Below are positions 36,914 through 45,279 of a stretch of DNA of 64,000 nt, piece after piece. The DNA comes from Streptomyces alboflavus (GTDB taxonomy: Bacteria; Actinomycetota; Actinomycetes; Streptomycetales; Streptomycetaceae), in the NCBI RefSeq assembly GCF_000716675.1, contig NZ_JNXT01000048.1, positions 1-64,000 on the forward strand. Direction: 5' to 3'. The notes beneath the pieces are model-generated. The model did not search any database, had not been told where the DNA came from, and saw only the letters and a list, made by a program, of their open reading frames with translations. How positions within the stretch are numbered: position 1 is the first letter of the stretch; each line of letters begins with the position of its first letter. A program made the position numbers and the translations under genes.

Positions 36914-37762
36914 TCAGTTGAGCCGTGCCCGCGCCGCGCTCGCCTGCCTGCGCACCCGGTCCGCCGCCTCCTCGTCGTCGGCGGCGAGGGCCTCGGCGTA
37001 CGCGTCGAGTTCCGCGGCGCCGGTGCGGAAGTCGCCGAGCCGGACGAGGAGCTGAGCCCGGTCGTAGTGCAGCCGGTTCTCGTGCGCGGGCAGGAGCAGG
37101 GCGAGTTCGACGGCCCACAGGGCGACGTCGGCGCGCTCGGGGCGGGTGGCGGCCCAGGCGCGGATGTTGTTGAGGACGCGCCGCACGATGTCCAGGGCAC
37201 CGGCGGGCCGCAGCATCGCGGGGTCGAGCGGCGCCCCGGTGGCCCCGGCGACCATCAGCTGCGCGTCCAGGGGGCTCAGGACCCGTCCGCCGTCGAAGGG
37301 ATTGGCCAGTACGCATCTCTCGTACGCGTCGTGCGGGCCGAAGCCGACGACGAAGTGGCCGGGCAGGGCGACGCCATGGACGGGCGCCCCGGCGCGCCGG
37401 GCGACCTCGATCCAGACGACGGAGAGCAGGATCGGCAGGCCGCGCCCGCGCCGCAGGACCTGGTGGAGCAGGGACGACTCCAGGCGCTGGTAGTCGCCGG
37501 GGCGCCCGCCGAACCCGCACCGCACGCCGAGGAGTTCGGCGACGGCGGCCGCCCACGCGCGCGGGCAGCAGGGACCGGCGGGCAGCAGGGCCGCGAGCCG
37601 GTCCAGACGCCGCCGTGCCGCCGCCATGCCCCGCGCGTCGAGGGCGGGGTCCGCCTCCGTGCCGATCAGCAGGCACAGCCGCGCGAGGTCGGGCCGCTCG
37701 GCCCTGGCCTCGGCCGCGAAGGCCCGGCGCCACGGTGTGGTCCGTGCGGGTCGGGGGTGCAT
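36914..37762 (-). CDS. SirB1-family (transglutaminase-like fold) protein, paralogue 1
   Basis: 282 residues from ATG 37762. SirB1/YchA-type domain at about residues 75-190: RLESSLLHQVLRRGRGLPIL, SVVWIEVARRAGAPVHGVAL, PGHFVVGFG and ANPFDGGRVLS. A C-terminal TPR-like part follows (NNIRAWAA, LLLPAHENRLHYDRAQLLVR). The position of the transglutaminase Cys is occupied by GLPILLS, so enzyme activity is unlikely and a scaffold or binding role is more plausible. No good ribosome site is visible. It is a tandem duplicate of the next upstream gene, 170 nt away on the same strand. Confidence 0.85.
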   Translation of the reverse strand: MHPRPARTTPWRRAFAAEARAERPDLARLCLLIGTEADPALDARGMAAARRRLDRLAALLPAGPCCPRAWAAAVAELLGVRCGFGGRPGDYQRLESSLLHQVLRRGRGLPILLSVVWIEVARRAGAPVHGVALPGHFVVGFGPHDAYERCVLANPFDGGRVLSPLDAQLMVAGATGAPLDPAMLRPAGALDIVRRVLNNIRAWAATRPERADVALWAVELALLLPAHENRLHYDRAQLLVRLGDFRTGAAELDAYAEALAADDEEAADRVRRQASAARARLN

Positions 37763-37932
37763 ACGTCCGTGGTGCCCGTCCGGACCGATCGCTACCGGTC
37801 GATGCCCGGGCCAAGCACTTCGCCTACGGAGACCGCCTACGGTCATCGCATACGAACACCGCGCGCCCCCGGCCCTTCCAGCCCGGCTCCGCGCCCGCCC
37901 CGCCCTCCAGAGCGGCGCCGCCCCCCCACCCC

Positions 37933-38787
37933 TCAGTTCAGCTTCGCCCGCGCCGCCCGCGCCTCCAGGCGCACCCGCTCCGCCGTCGTCGGCTCGATCG
38001 ACGCCACCACCTCGGCGTACTCGTCCAGACCCCGCGCGCCCGCCAGGAAGTCGCCGCGCTCGACCAGCAGATGGGCGCGTTCGTAGCGCAGCCGGGCCGG
38101 GTGCGAGGGCAGCAGCAGGGACAGCTCAAGGGCCCACAGCGCCACGTGGGAGCGCTCGGAGCGGGCCGCGGCCCAGGCGCGGATGTTGTTGAGGATGCGC
38201 AGCATGATGTTCAGGGGGTCGGCCGCCGACAGGAGCGAGGGGTTCAGCCTGCCGCCCGACGCCTGCGCCACCAGTTGCTCGGCGTCCTCGGTGGACAGCA
38301 GCCGGCCGCCGTTGAACGGGTCGGCGAGCACCTGCTCCGGCTTGCCGTAGGCGTCGGGGGAGCCGAAGCCGACGACGAAATGGCCGGGCAGCGCCACGCC
38401 GTACACCGGCGCCCCGGCGCGCCGGGCGACCTCGATCCAGACGACGGAGAGCAGGATCGGCAGGCCCCGCCTGCGCCTGAGGACCTGGTGGAGCAGGGAC
38501 GACTCCAGGCGCTGGTAGTCCGGCGGGCTGCCGTGGAACCCGTGCTGCCCGCCGAGGAGTTCGGCGGCCGCCGCCGCCCATTCGCGTGGCCCGCCGGGAC
38601 GAAAGGGCAGCTGTCCGGCGAGCTTGTCCAGCTCGATCTGCGCCGCGTCGATGCCCGCCTCGTCCAGCTCCGGGTCCGCCTCCCCGCTGAGCAGCAGGCA
38701 CAACAGGGACAGGTCCGGCCGCTCGGACCTGGCCTCGTCGGCGAACCTGCGCCGCCATTCACTGGACTTCGCGGGCTGTGCGCGCAT
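37933..38787 (-). CDS. SirB1-family (transglutaminase-like fold) protein, paralogue 2
   Basis: 284 residues from ATG 38787 (GAGG about 6 nt upstream). The architecture is the same as paralogue 1, with long identical stretches: RLESSLLHQVLRR, RGLPILLSVVWIEVARRAGA and VALPGHFVVGFG. It also lacks a core Cys; its only visible Cys is in LSLLCLLLS near the N-terminus. The C-terminal TPR-like repeat (RSERSHVALWALELSLLLPS) is conserved. Divergence is mainly in the first 70 residues. The tandem pair probably arose by local duplication; whether it pre-dates the genus needs a tree. Confidence 0.87.
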   Translation of the reverse strand: MRAQPAKSSEWRRRFADEARSERPDLSLLCLLLSGEADPELDEAGIDAAQIELDKLAGQLPFRPGGPREWAAAAAELLGGQHGFHGSPPDYQRLESSLLHQVLRRRRGLPILLSVVWIEVARRAGAPVYGVALPGHFVVGFGSPDAYGKPEQVLADPFNGGRLLSTEDAEQLVAQASGGRLNPSLLSAADPLNIMLRILNNIRAWAAARSERSHVALWALELSLLLPSHPARLRYERAHLLVERGDFLAGARGLDEYAEVVASIEPTTAERVRLEARAARAKLN

Positions 38788-39192
38788 CCGTGCCTCTGTC
38801 GTTTCTGTCTGGCACCGGTGGGATTCTCCGGTCGGGTTCATCCGTGGTGCGGTTGCCGGTGGTGCGGTCGCCGGGGCGCCGAGGTCGGGCGGTGCCCCTG
38901 GGGCCTGTGGTGGAGCGGTCGTGCGGTGTCCCCCGTCGCGTTGCCGGTGAGGCAAATTCCCGGGGGACCTTAGCCGTAAGCGTCGGGCCCCCCGGTGACT
39001 GGCCATATCGCACCGCTCATGCCCGCGCCCGCTGTCCGCACTCTCCGTCGTCCGGACCGACCGCGTCTTGGTCGTTTCCGTCACTCAGGACAGCTCACGC
39101 GCGCACCGCCCGTCACGACCCGGGCGGCCTCCCCGGCCCTTCACCTCCCGTCACCCTTCCGGGTCACCCCCTCGACGGTTCCCCGCGGTGGC
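38788..39192. other. 405-bp intergenic region between SirB1 paralogue 2 and GNAT gene
   Basis: Both flanking genes run leftward. The half near the SirB1 gene is G+T-rich on the plus strand, with loose repeats of GGTGCGGTNGCCGG (38850-38885). The other half is unremarkable. It must contain the SirB1 promoter and the GNAT 3' end. No coding frame, strong hairpin or dispersed repeat was recognised. Confidence 0.5.
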
Positions 39193-40260
39193 TCACTGTC
39201 CTACGCCACCACCCGGACCGTCTCGTTCCGGTTCCCGGTAGTGGTGATAGTGGTGGTGGGTCGCGAAGCCCATCTGGTCGTAGAGGGCCCGCGCGCCGCC
39301 GTTGTCCTGCTCCACCTGGAGCCACGCGGCCGACGCGCCCTCCGTGAGCGCCCGGCGCGCGAGGGCCGCCATCACGGCCGTCGCCAGGCCCGCGCGCCGC
39401 CGCGCCGGATCCACCTCGACCGCCATGAACCCGGCCCACCGCCCGTCGACCACGCACCGCCCGATCGCCGCGGGCGGCCCCTCGCCGCCGGGCACGGTCG
39501 CGAACCACACCGAAGGGCCGCTGCCGAGCACGTGCAGGACCTGCGGCCCGACCTCCCCGGACCGCTGGTAGCGGCCGAGCCAGTCCGCGCCCACGGACCG
39601 CGAGAGCGCCACGTGCCCGGTCTCCACGTCGAGGTCCCCGACCGGCGCGAGCGCGCCCACCCGCAGCTCGGCGCTCACCTCCCGCTCCCAGCCCCGCTCG
39701 ACGAGCTCGGCGCACAGCCGCTCCTGCGTGCCCGCGCCCCCGGTCGCGGTCTGCACGTACGCGGGCAGCCCCCGGTCGGCGTACCAGCGCCGCACGAAGC
39801 CGAGCGCCTCGTCGAGCGGGCGCCCCGGATCCCCCAGCGGCAGCACGGAGTTGGCGCGCCGCGTGAACCCCGCCCGGCGCCCGGTGGAATCTCCAGAGGA
39901 CGGCTCCTGCACCGCGGCCCGCAGCTCCCAGTCGCCGAGCCGCTCGCTCTCCACCGGCTGCCAGGCCCGCGCCGCGACCCGCGCCAGCTCCTCGTACGTG
40001 GCCGCGGGGCCGCGTCGGCGGGCGGGCGTGGCGGGCACGGTCTTGCCCGCGACCAGCGTTTCCTGGGCGATCCGGACGATTTCCCCGTCCCTGCGTGTGA
40101 TCACCAGCACACCGTCAGTCCACGATGTGAGAACGCCCACCGTGTCGGTGAACTCCTGTGACGGCGCCCCACCTTCGACCAGGCGTCGGACAGAGACACG
40201 TTTGCCCACGTCAGATGGGGTGATTCGGACCTCGAGTCGTCCGCCGGCGGTGAATTCCAC
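39193..40260 (-). CDS. GNAT-family N-acetyltransferase
   Basis: 355 residues if translation starts at GTG 40260 (VEFTAGGRLEVRI). The GNAT domain is C-terminal: acetyl-CoA site RRRAGLATAVMAAL, then WLQVEQDNGGARALYDQMGF. The N-terminal 90 residues (ITPSDVGKRVSVRRLV, GVLTSWTDGVLVITRRDG) look like an SH3/Tudor-like beta domain typical of this actinobacterial subfamily. An ATG at 40290 is in frame, but AGGAGGGG lies between it and the GTG and a -10-like TAGTAT lies at 40305, which together favour 40260. The substrate is unknown. It is divergent from fdxA. Confidence 0.82.
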   Translation of the reverse strand: MEFTAGGRLEVRITPSDVGKRVSVRRLVEGGAPSQEFTDTVGVLTSWTDGVLVITRRDGEIVRIAQETLVAGKTVPATPARRRGPAATYEELARVAARAWQPVESERLGDWELRAAVQEPSSGDSTGRRAGFTRRANSVLPLGDPGRPLDEALGFVRRWYADRGLPAYVQTATGGAGTQERLCAELVERGWEREVSAELRVGALAPVGDLDVETGHVALSRSVGADWLGRYQRSGEVGPQVLHVLGSGPSVWFATVPGGEGPPAAIGRCVVDGRWAGFMAVEVDPARRRAGLATAVMAALARRALTEGASAAWLQVEQDNGGARALYDQMGFATHHHYHHYREPERDGPGGGVGQ

Positions 40261-40304
40261 AGCTCTGTACGCCCCTCCTGTTCGGATCATGCCCGGGAAC
40301 GGAG

Positions 40305-40310
40305 ATACTA
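40305..40310 (-). promoter_or_regulatory. Candidate -10 of the GNAT gene
   Basis: TAGTAT on the minus strand, 45 nt before the preferred GTG start. This would give a leader of about 37 nt containing AGGAGGGG. Confidence 0.4.
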
Positions 40311-40403
40311 GGTGCGGGCATCGACGACGCCGCGCTCCCGCGCGCCAGGCGAGCGGAGCCTGAGGACGGCCCGCCAACGCCCGTATCGAGGAGGAACGAC
40401 AGC

Positions 40404-40724
40404 GTGACCTACGTCATCGCGCAGCCTTGTGTCGACGTCAAGGACAAGGCGTGCATCGAGGAGTGCCCGGTCGACTGCATTTACGAGGGCAAGCGGTCCT
40501 TGTACATCCACCCGGACGAATGCGTCGACTGTGGAGCCTGCGAACCGGTCTGCCCGGTCGAGGCGATCTTCTACGAAGACGACACTCCTGAAGAGTGGCA
40601 GGACTACTACAAGGCGAACGTCGAGTTCTTCGACGACCTCGGCTCGCCCGGTGGTGCCAGCAAGCTCGGCCTGATCGAGCGCGACCACGCCTTCATCGCC
40701 GCGCTGCCGCCGCAGAACCAGTAA
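40404..40724 (+). CDS. fdxA: Seven-iron ferredoxin
   Basis: A small electron carrier of 106 residues with one [3Fe-4S] and one [4Fe-4S] cluster. Ligands are Cys9, Cys17 and Cys50 for the 3Fe centre (CVDVKDKACIEEC) and Cys21, Cys40, Cys43 and Cys46 (ECVDCGACEPVC) for the 4Fe centre. An acidic Asp/Glu-rich C-terminal half with DDTPEEWQDYYKANVEFF is typical of actinobacterial FdxA/FdxC. GTG start with GAGGAGGAA 8 nt upstream. Such ferredoxins serve cytochromes P450 and other reductases. The place before dapC is conserved in actinobacteria. Confidence 0.96.
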   Translation: MTYVIAQPCVDVKDKACIEECPVDCIYEGKRSLYIHPDECVDCGACEPVCPVEAIFYEDDTPEEWQDYYKANVEFFDDLGSPGGASKLGLIERDHAFIAALPPQNQ

Positions 40725-40741
40725 GCGGCCGCACGAGCGCC

Positions 40742-40784
40742 GCCCCGGTCCCGTACGGCTCTTTCCGCTGTACGGGACCGGGGC
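40742..40784 (+). terminator. Terminator of fdxA
   Basis: Perfect 15-bp arms GCCCCGGTCCCGTAC / GTACGGGACCGGGGC with a 13-nt loop, then GTTTGT. It ends 33 nt before dapC. Confidence 0.85.
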
Positions 40785-40817
40785 GTTTGTCGAACTACAC
40801 ACCCCTGGAGCCCGTCC

Positions 40818-41972
40818 GTGTCTGGACCCACCGACCGCCCGTCCGGCACCCGTGGAGCGTCGCCGCGCGACCGCCTCCCCGACTTCCCCTGGGACAAGCT
40901 CGAGCCCTACAAGGCGACGGCGGCCGCCCACACGGACGGCATCGTCGACCTGTCCGTGGGCACCCCGGTCGACCCCGTGCCCGAGCTGATCCAGAAGGCG
41001 CTGATCGACGCCGCCGACTCACCGGGCTACCCCACGGTGTGGGGCACCGCGGAGCTGCGCGACGCCCTCACCGGCTGGTGCGAGCGCCGCCTCGGCGCGC
41101 GCGGCGTCACGCACCGGAACGTGCTCCCGATCGTCGGCTCCAAGGAGCTCGTGGCCTGGCTCCCGACCCAGCTCGGCCTCGGCCCCGGCTCCAAGGTCGC
41201 CTACCCGCGGCTCGCCTACCCGACGTACGAGGTGGGTGCCCGTCTGGCCCGCGCGGAGTACGTCACGTACGACACGGAGGCGCTCGCGGCGGACCCCGAG
41301 ACGGCGGGCCTCGACCCGACGGACCTGAAGCTGCTCTGGCTCAACTCGCCCTCGAACCCGACCGGCCGTGTCCTGTCAAAGGACGAACTGACGCGCGTCG
41401 TGGCGTGGGCGCGCGGCCACGGAGTGCTTGTGGCGAGCGACGAGTGCTACCTGGAACTGGGCTGGGAGGCGGAGCCGACGTCGGTCCTGCACCCGGACGT
41501 GTGCGGCGGCTCCTTCGAGGGCCTCGTCGCGGTGCACTCGCTGTCCAAGCGCTCGAACCTCGCCGGGTACCGGGCGGCGTTCCTGGCCGGTGACGCCGAC
41601 GTGCTCGGCGATCTGCTGCAGATCCGCAAGCACGGCGGGATGATGACGTCCGCCCCGACGCAGGCGGCCGTGGTGGCCGCCCTGGGCGACGACGCGCACG
41701 TCCACGAGCAGCGCGAGCGGTACGCCGCCCGCCGCACGGCCCTGCGCGACGCCCTCCTCGGCCACGGCTTCCGCATCGAGCACAGCGAGGCGAGCCTGTA
41801 CCTGTGGGCCACCCGCGACGAGTCGTGCTGGGACACGGTCGCCCACCTCGCCTCCCTGGGCATCCTGGTGGCGCCCGGCGACTTCTACGGCGAGGCCGGG
41901 CGGAACTTCGTCCGGGTCGCCATGACGGCGACGGACGAGCGGGTGGCGGCGGCGGTGTCGCGCCTGCGGTGA
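40818..41972 (+). CDS. dapC: Succinyldiaminopimelate transaminase
   Basis: A class I/II PLP aminotransferase, 384 residues, of the lysine/meso-diaminopimelate pathway (N-succinyl-2-amino-6-ketopimelate to succinyl-DAP). PLP-fold motifs are LWLNSPSNPTGRVLS, VASDECYLELGW and the Schiff-base Lys in SLSKRSNLAGYR. GTG start with TGGAG 8 nt upstream. The DAP product feeds both lysine and peptidoglycan, and dapE lies 2 kb downstream. The name rests on actinobacterial synteny (ferredoxin next to dapC) plus family; other aminotransferases are similar. Confidence 0.92.
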   Translation: MSGPTDRPSGTRGASPRDRLPDFPWDKLEPYKATAAAHTDGIVDLSVGTPVDPVPELIQKALIDAADSPGYPTVWGTAELRDALTGWCERRLGARGVTHRNVLPIVGSKELVAWLPTQLGLGPGSKVAYPRLAYPTYEVGARLARAEYVTYDTEALAADPETAGLDPTDLKLLWLNSPSNPTGRVLSKDELTRVVAWARGHGVLVASDECYLELGWEAEPTSVLHPDVCGGSFEGLVAVHSLSKRSNLAGYRAAFLAGDADVLGDLLQIRKHGGMMTSAPTQAAVVAALGDDAHVHEQRERYAARRTALRDALLGHGFRIEHSEASLYLWATRDESCWDTVAHLASLGILVAPGDFYGEAGRNFVRVAMTATDERVAAAVSRLR

Positions 41973-42010
41973 GGCGGGACCCGGCGCTGCCGGGGCGCGC
42001 ACGACGCGAA

Positions 42011-42049
42011 GAAGGGGTGCGGGAGGCGGTGGGCCTCCCGCACCCCTTC
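42011..42049. terminator. Bidirectional terminator after dapC
   Basis: Perfect 16-bp stem GAAGGGGTGCGGGAGG with a 7-nt loop, between convergent dapC and the small secreted protein gene. Confidence 0.85.
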
Positions 42050-42106
42050 GGCGTACGCGGGCGGGGAGTGCGTACGCGGGTGGATCGGTCGTGTGTCCGC
42101 GGCGGG

Positions 42107-42544
42107 TCAGCCGAGCGGCAGGCCCTTGAGCGGGAGCTGGTCGGTCGGGGCGCCCTTGCCGAGCGCGTCGGTGGGCAGGCCGCCCTGGGTGGCCGTGCCC
42201 GCGGTGTCGCCGACGACGTCACCGGCGGATCCGGCGAGGTCACCGCCGACCTGCTGGGCGGCGGGCGCGGCGGTCCGCACGCTCTTGCCGAGGGCGTTGC
42301 CCGCGGCGGGTGCGGCGTTCTTCACGGCCTTGCTTCCCGCCTGCCCCGCCAGGTCGGTCACGTTCCGGGCCGCGTCGTCGACGGCGTCGCCCACGTTCGC
42401 GCCGTCCAGGGTGGTGACCCCGCTGAGCGCGGGGGCGGCCGGGAGCTCGGCGGCGCTGGCGGAGCCGGCCGCACCGACCACGGGTGCCGCTGCCGCAACG
42501 AGCAGCGCGGCACGGGCGATCCGACGGGTCAGGGGGAGGGACAT
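42107..42544 (-). CDS. Small secreted Ala-rich protein
   Basis: 145 residues. Signal peptide at residues 1-31 (RRIARAALLVAAAAPVVGAA, cleavage near SASA-AE). The mature part is low complexity, rich in Ala/Gly/Val/Asp, with helical repeats (GDAVDDAARNVTDLAG, GNALGKSVRTAAP, GSAGDVVGDTAG). No Cys and no catalytic motif. Similar small exported proteins are common in Streptomyces and are often mis-annotated as ATP-binding. The ATG at 42544 has AAGGAG upstream. The regulatory region is described at 42668-42725. Function unknown; surface or spore envelope is a guess. Confidence 0.8.
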   Translation of the reverse strand: MSLPLTRRIARAALLVAAAAPVVGAAGSASAAELPAAPALSGVTTLDGANVGDAVDDAARNVTDLAGQAGSKAVKNAAPAAGNALGKSVRTAAPAAQQVGGDLAGSAGDVVGDTAGTATQGGLPTDALGKGAPTDQLPLKGLPLG

Positions 42545-42667
42545 GATGCTCCTTCAGAACGGAGAGAACGTGTGAGGTGCCCGGCCGATCCGTACTGCGG
42601 GGCGCGGTGCGGACTGCGGCGCTCGGACGCAGTGACTACCGCTCGAAGGCCTTGAAGGTTGCGGTGC

Positions 42668-42686
42668 GCCAACGTAAAGAGTTGGC
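42668..42686. promoter_or_regulatory. Palindrome just downstream of a promoter, possible operator
   Basis: GCCAAC-GTAAAGA-GTTGGC. It lies about 11-29 nt downstream of the candidate -10 for the secreted-protein gene, a typical repressor position. Confidence 0.4.
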
Positions 42687-42696
42687 AATGCGTCGC

Positions 42697-42725
42697 ATAA
42701 TCAGGTCCGGATAAAATCGGGCAAA
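42697..42725 (-). promoter_or_regulatory. Candidate vegetative promoter of the small secreted protein gene
   Basis: On the minus strand TTTGCC (42720-42725) and GATTAT (42697-42702) are separated by 17 nt. This gives a leader of about 145 nt. Confidence 0.45.
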
Positions 42726-42867
42726 CAGCGTTCGCGTCTGACGGCTTGAACCCCGTGAAACCCTTTGTTCCCAAGGGCTTTGTGACATGCGCGAAGGGTC
42801 GCGCGAACATCCGCCACAGGTGTCACCGCGCGGCGACCGCCATGCCCCCTTCGAGTGATCGGCCGCA

Positions 42868-43941
42868 CTACTGCCCAGTGACGATTCGGACCTCACCGGC
42901 GGGCCCGGGGCCCGTGCCGACCCCGCCGGATGCGCCGCCGGAGTCATGCGCGGCACCGTCGGACCCGGTATTTTCGCTCACTTCGGACTTCTGCGGACCG
43001 GCCTCCGCCTTTCGCCATCCATGCCCGTAATCCGCAGAATCCGCGGAATCCACAGAATCCCCGGAATTCGCAGCGGAATCCACAGAATCCCCGGTGGATG
43101 GCGTGTACGTGCCGTAACCGTCGCTCCGGGCCCGCCACTCGCGGCCCGCGTACGAGACCCGCTCGATGCGCAGCGCGGAGGCGTGGGCCACGGCCCAGTG
43201 GGTCAGCTCCCAGCCGCGTCGCGCGGCGCCGCCGCCCGCGGCGACCGCCTCCGGCACCGGCACGCGGACCACTCCGCCCGCCGCGTCGCCCTTCGGCAGG
43301 ACCTCCGCCCCGAAGTCCCGCACCAGCGCCCGGCGCACCCGTTCCGGGCCGCCGGGGTCCGCGCCGGGCCGCCCCTCGCAGGTGAGGGTCGCGGGCGCCC
43401 GGCCCGTGAGGGCGGCGGCGAGCAGGACGGCGTCCGGCTCGTGCTTGGCGTACGCCTGCGGGAAGCCGCTGCGCTGGACCCGCTGCGCGGCCACCGTCAG
43501 GGGCAGCCGCGCATAGCCCGGCACCTCCGCAAGGCGGGCGTAGAACCGCCCGGCCGCGTACACCGGGTCCATGACCTGCCGCCGGGTGCCCCAGCCCTGC
43601 GAGGGCCGCTGCTGGAACAGGCCCAGCGAATCGCGGTCGCCGTGGCGGACGTTGTGCAGGCCGGACTCCTGCAGCGCGGTCGCGAGGGCGATCGTCACGG
43701 CGCGTTCCGGCATCCCGCGCCGGGTGCCGACGGCCGCGACCGTCGAGGCGTTCACGGCCTGCTCCACGCTCAGTTCGTACGCGGCCCCGTCGCCGTCGCC
43801 CGACACCACCGCGCACCGGGGCCCCGGCTCCCCGGACACGTACTGCATGACCCCGTAGCCCACGACCGCGAGCAGGACGGCCACGGCCACCCCGATGCGC
43901 GGGAGGCGGCCGCGCCGAGCGGAGGCGGCGGTTCCGGACAC
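42868..43941 (-). CDS. Membrane-anchored lysozyme-like protein
   Basis: 357 residues from GTG 43941. One N-terminal membrane segment (IGVAVAVLLAVVGYGVMQYV, about residues 19-38) puts the rest outside. Residues about 65-165 resemble lysozyme/transglycosylase-like proteins of actinomycetes: TIALATALQESGLHNVRHGD, DSLGLFQQRPSQGWG, VMDPVYAAGRFYARL. The Glu in LQESGL is a possible catalytic acid. The C-terminal 100 residues are low complexity, including a DSVDSA repeat and a Gly-rich tail. Peptidoglycan cleavage is inferred. Placement between dapC and dapE, which make DAP for the wall, is suggestive only. Confidence 0.78.
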   Translation of the reverse strand: MSGTAASARRGRLPRIGVAVAVLLAVVGYGVMQYVSGEPGPRCAVVSGDGDGAAYELSVEQAVNASTVAAVGTRRGMPERAVTIALATALQESGLHNVRHGDRDSLGLFQQRPSQGWGTRRQVMDPVYAAGRFYARLAEVPGYARLPLTVAAQRVQRSGFPQAYAKHEPDAVLLAAALTGRAPATLTCEGRPGADPGGPERVRRALVRDFGAEVLPKGDAAGGVVRVPVPEAVAAGGGAARRGWELTHWAVAHASALRIERVSYAGREWRARSDGYGTYTPSTGDSVDSAANSGDSVDSADSADYGHGWRKAEAGPQKSEVSENTGSDGAAHDSGGASGGVGTGPGPAGEVRIVTGQ

Positions 43942-43997
43942 GCGCCCCAAGGTACTGGAGCGGACGGGCCCGGGCGGGTGGTCCCCGCGCGGAGAGT

Positions 43998-44003
43998 TAG
44001 GGT
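43998..44003 (+). promoter_or_regulatory. Candidate leaderless -10 of dapE
   Basis: TAGGGT followed by 7 nt and the ATG at 44011. The nearest GGAG is 16 nt away, too far for a ribosome site. Confidence 0.5.
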
Positions 44004-44010
44004 CGAAGCC

Positions 44011-45132
44011 ATGGACCGGACGCCAGCTCACACCGCAGCCACGACCGCACCGGCAGGCGCGGCCCCGCTCGACCTCACGCTCGACGCCGCCGCGCTGACC
44101 GCCGCGCTCGTCGACTTCCCGTCGCCGAGCGGCGAGGAGAAGGCGCTCGCCGACGCCATCGAGACGGCCCTGCGTGCCCTGCCGCACCTGACGGTCGACC
44201 GGTTCGGGAACAACGTGGTGGCCCGCACGCACCTGGGCCACGCCGAGCGCGTGGTCCTCGCGGGCCACATCGACACCGTGCCGATCGCGGGCAACGTCCC
44301 CTCGCGCCTGGACGAGGACGGCATGCTGTGGGGCTGCGGCACCTGCGACATGAAGGCGGGCGTCGCGGTGCAGCTGCGCATCGCCCAGACGGTCACCGAG
44401 CCGAACCGCGACCTCACGTTCGTCTTCTACGACAACGAAGAGGTCGCCGCGCATCTGAACGGCCTGGGCAAGGTCGCCGAGGCCCACCCCGACTGGCTCG
44501 CGGGCGACTTCGCCGTCCTGCTCGAACCCACCGACAGCCAGGTCGAGGGCGGCTGCCAGGGCACCCTGCGCGTCTTCCTGAAGACCAAGGGCGAGCGGGC
44601 GCACTCCGCGCGCGCGTGGATGGGCTCCAACGCGATCCACGCCGCGACGCCGATCCTGGAGAAGCTGTCCGCGTACGAGCCGCGCAAGCCCGTCGTCGAC
44701 GGACTCCAGTACCACGAGGGCCTGAACGCGGTCCGCATCGAGGGCGGCGTCGCCACCAACGTCATCCCCGACGAGTGCACCGTCGTCGTCAACTTCCGCT
44801 ACGCGCCCGACCGCACGCCCGAGGAGGCCGAGGCGTTCGTGCGCGAGTACTTCGCCGACTGCGGCATCGACGAGTTCATCGTCGACGACCACTCCCCGGC
44901 CGCCCGGCCCGGCCTCACGCACCCCGTGGCGGCGGCCTTCATGGCATCGGTCGGCGGCGAGGCGCGGCCCAAGTTCGGCTGGACGGACGTCGCCCGCTTC
45001 AGCGCGTTCGGCGTGCCCGCGGTCAACTACAGCCCCGGCAACCCGATCCTCGCCCACAAGGTCGACGAGCGCGTCCGGGCGTCCGAGATCCCCGAGGCCG
45101 AGGCCCGGCTGCGCGCCTGGCTGACCGACTGA
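44011..45132 (+). CDS. dapE: Succinyl-diaminopimelate desuccinylase
   Basis: An M20-family metallohydrolase, 373 residues, that removes succinate from N-succinyl-LL-DAP. Metal-site motifs are LAGHIDTVP, WGCGTCDMKAG, YDNEEVAA and a final His in NPILAHKVDE. The dimerisation domain spans about 195-300. The N-terminal 20 residues are Thr/Ala-rich and probably dispensable. It acts one step after dapC, but the two genes are separated by two opposite-strand envelope genes. Probable leaderless mRNA (TAGGGT). Confidence 0.94.
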   Translation: MDRTPAHTAATTAPAGAAPLDLTLDAAALTAALVDFPSPSGEEKALADAIETALRALPHLTVDRFGNNVVARTHLGHAERVVLAGHIDTVPIAGNVPSRLDEDGMLWGCGTCDMKAGVAVQLRIAQTVTEPNRDLTFVFYDNEEVAAHLNGLGKVAEAHPDWLAGDFAVLLEPTDSQVEGGCQGTLRVFLKTKGERAHSARAWMGSNAIHAATPILEKLSAYEPRKPVVDGLQYHEGLNAVRIEGGVATNVIPDECTVVVNFRYAPDRTPEEAEAFVREYFADCGIDEFIVDDHSPAARPGLTHPVAAAFMASVGGEARPKFGWTDVARFSAFGVPAVNYSPGNPILAHKVDERVRASEIPEAEARLRAWLTD

Positions 45133-45170
45133 GCCCGGTCACGGCCGGACGCGGCCGCCCGACTTCTGGA

Positions 45171-45187
45171 GTTACGCCCCGCGTAAC
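45171..45187. promoter_or_regulatory. Perfect palindrome upstream of the LOG gene
   Basis: GTTACGC-CCC-GCGTAAC. It lies 38 nt after the dapE stop and upstream of a TACGCT -10-like hexamer (45198-45203), so it could be an operator for the next gene or a short terminator. Confidence 0.4.
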
Positions 45188-45279
45188 GCCCGTAGACCTA
45201 CGCTGAAGTGGCACAACGAACGAGTTGAGCGCGGCCGTGCGGGTGGGCCGGGGTCGACCGGCAGTGGAAGGGGATGTTC

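Larger units (their letters stand above)
42545..42867. other. Intergenic region with a low-GC promoter island
   Basis: 323 bp between two leftward genes. 42640-42790 is distinctly A+T-rich for this genome and holds the promoter candidate and palindrome described next. A small hairpin GCGCGA-AGGG-TCGCGC (42789-42804) could end transcription of the upstream gene. No coding sequence. Confidence 0.5.
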
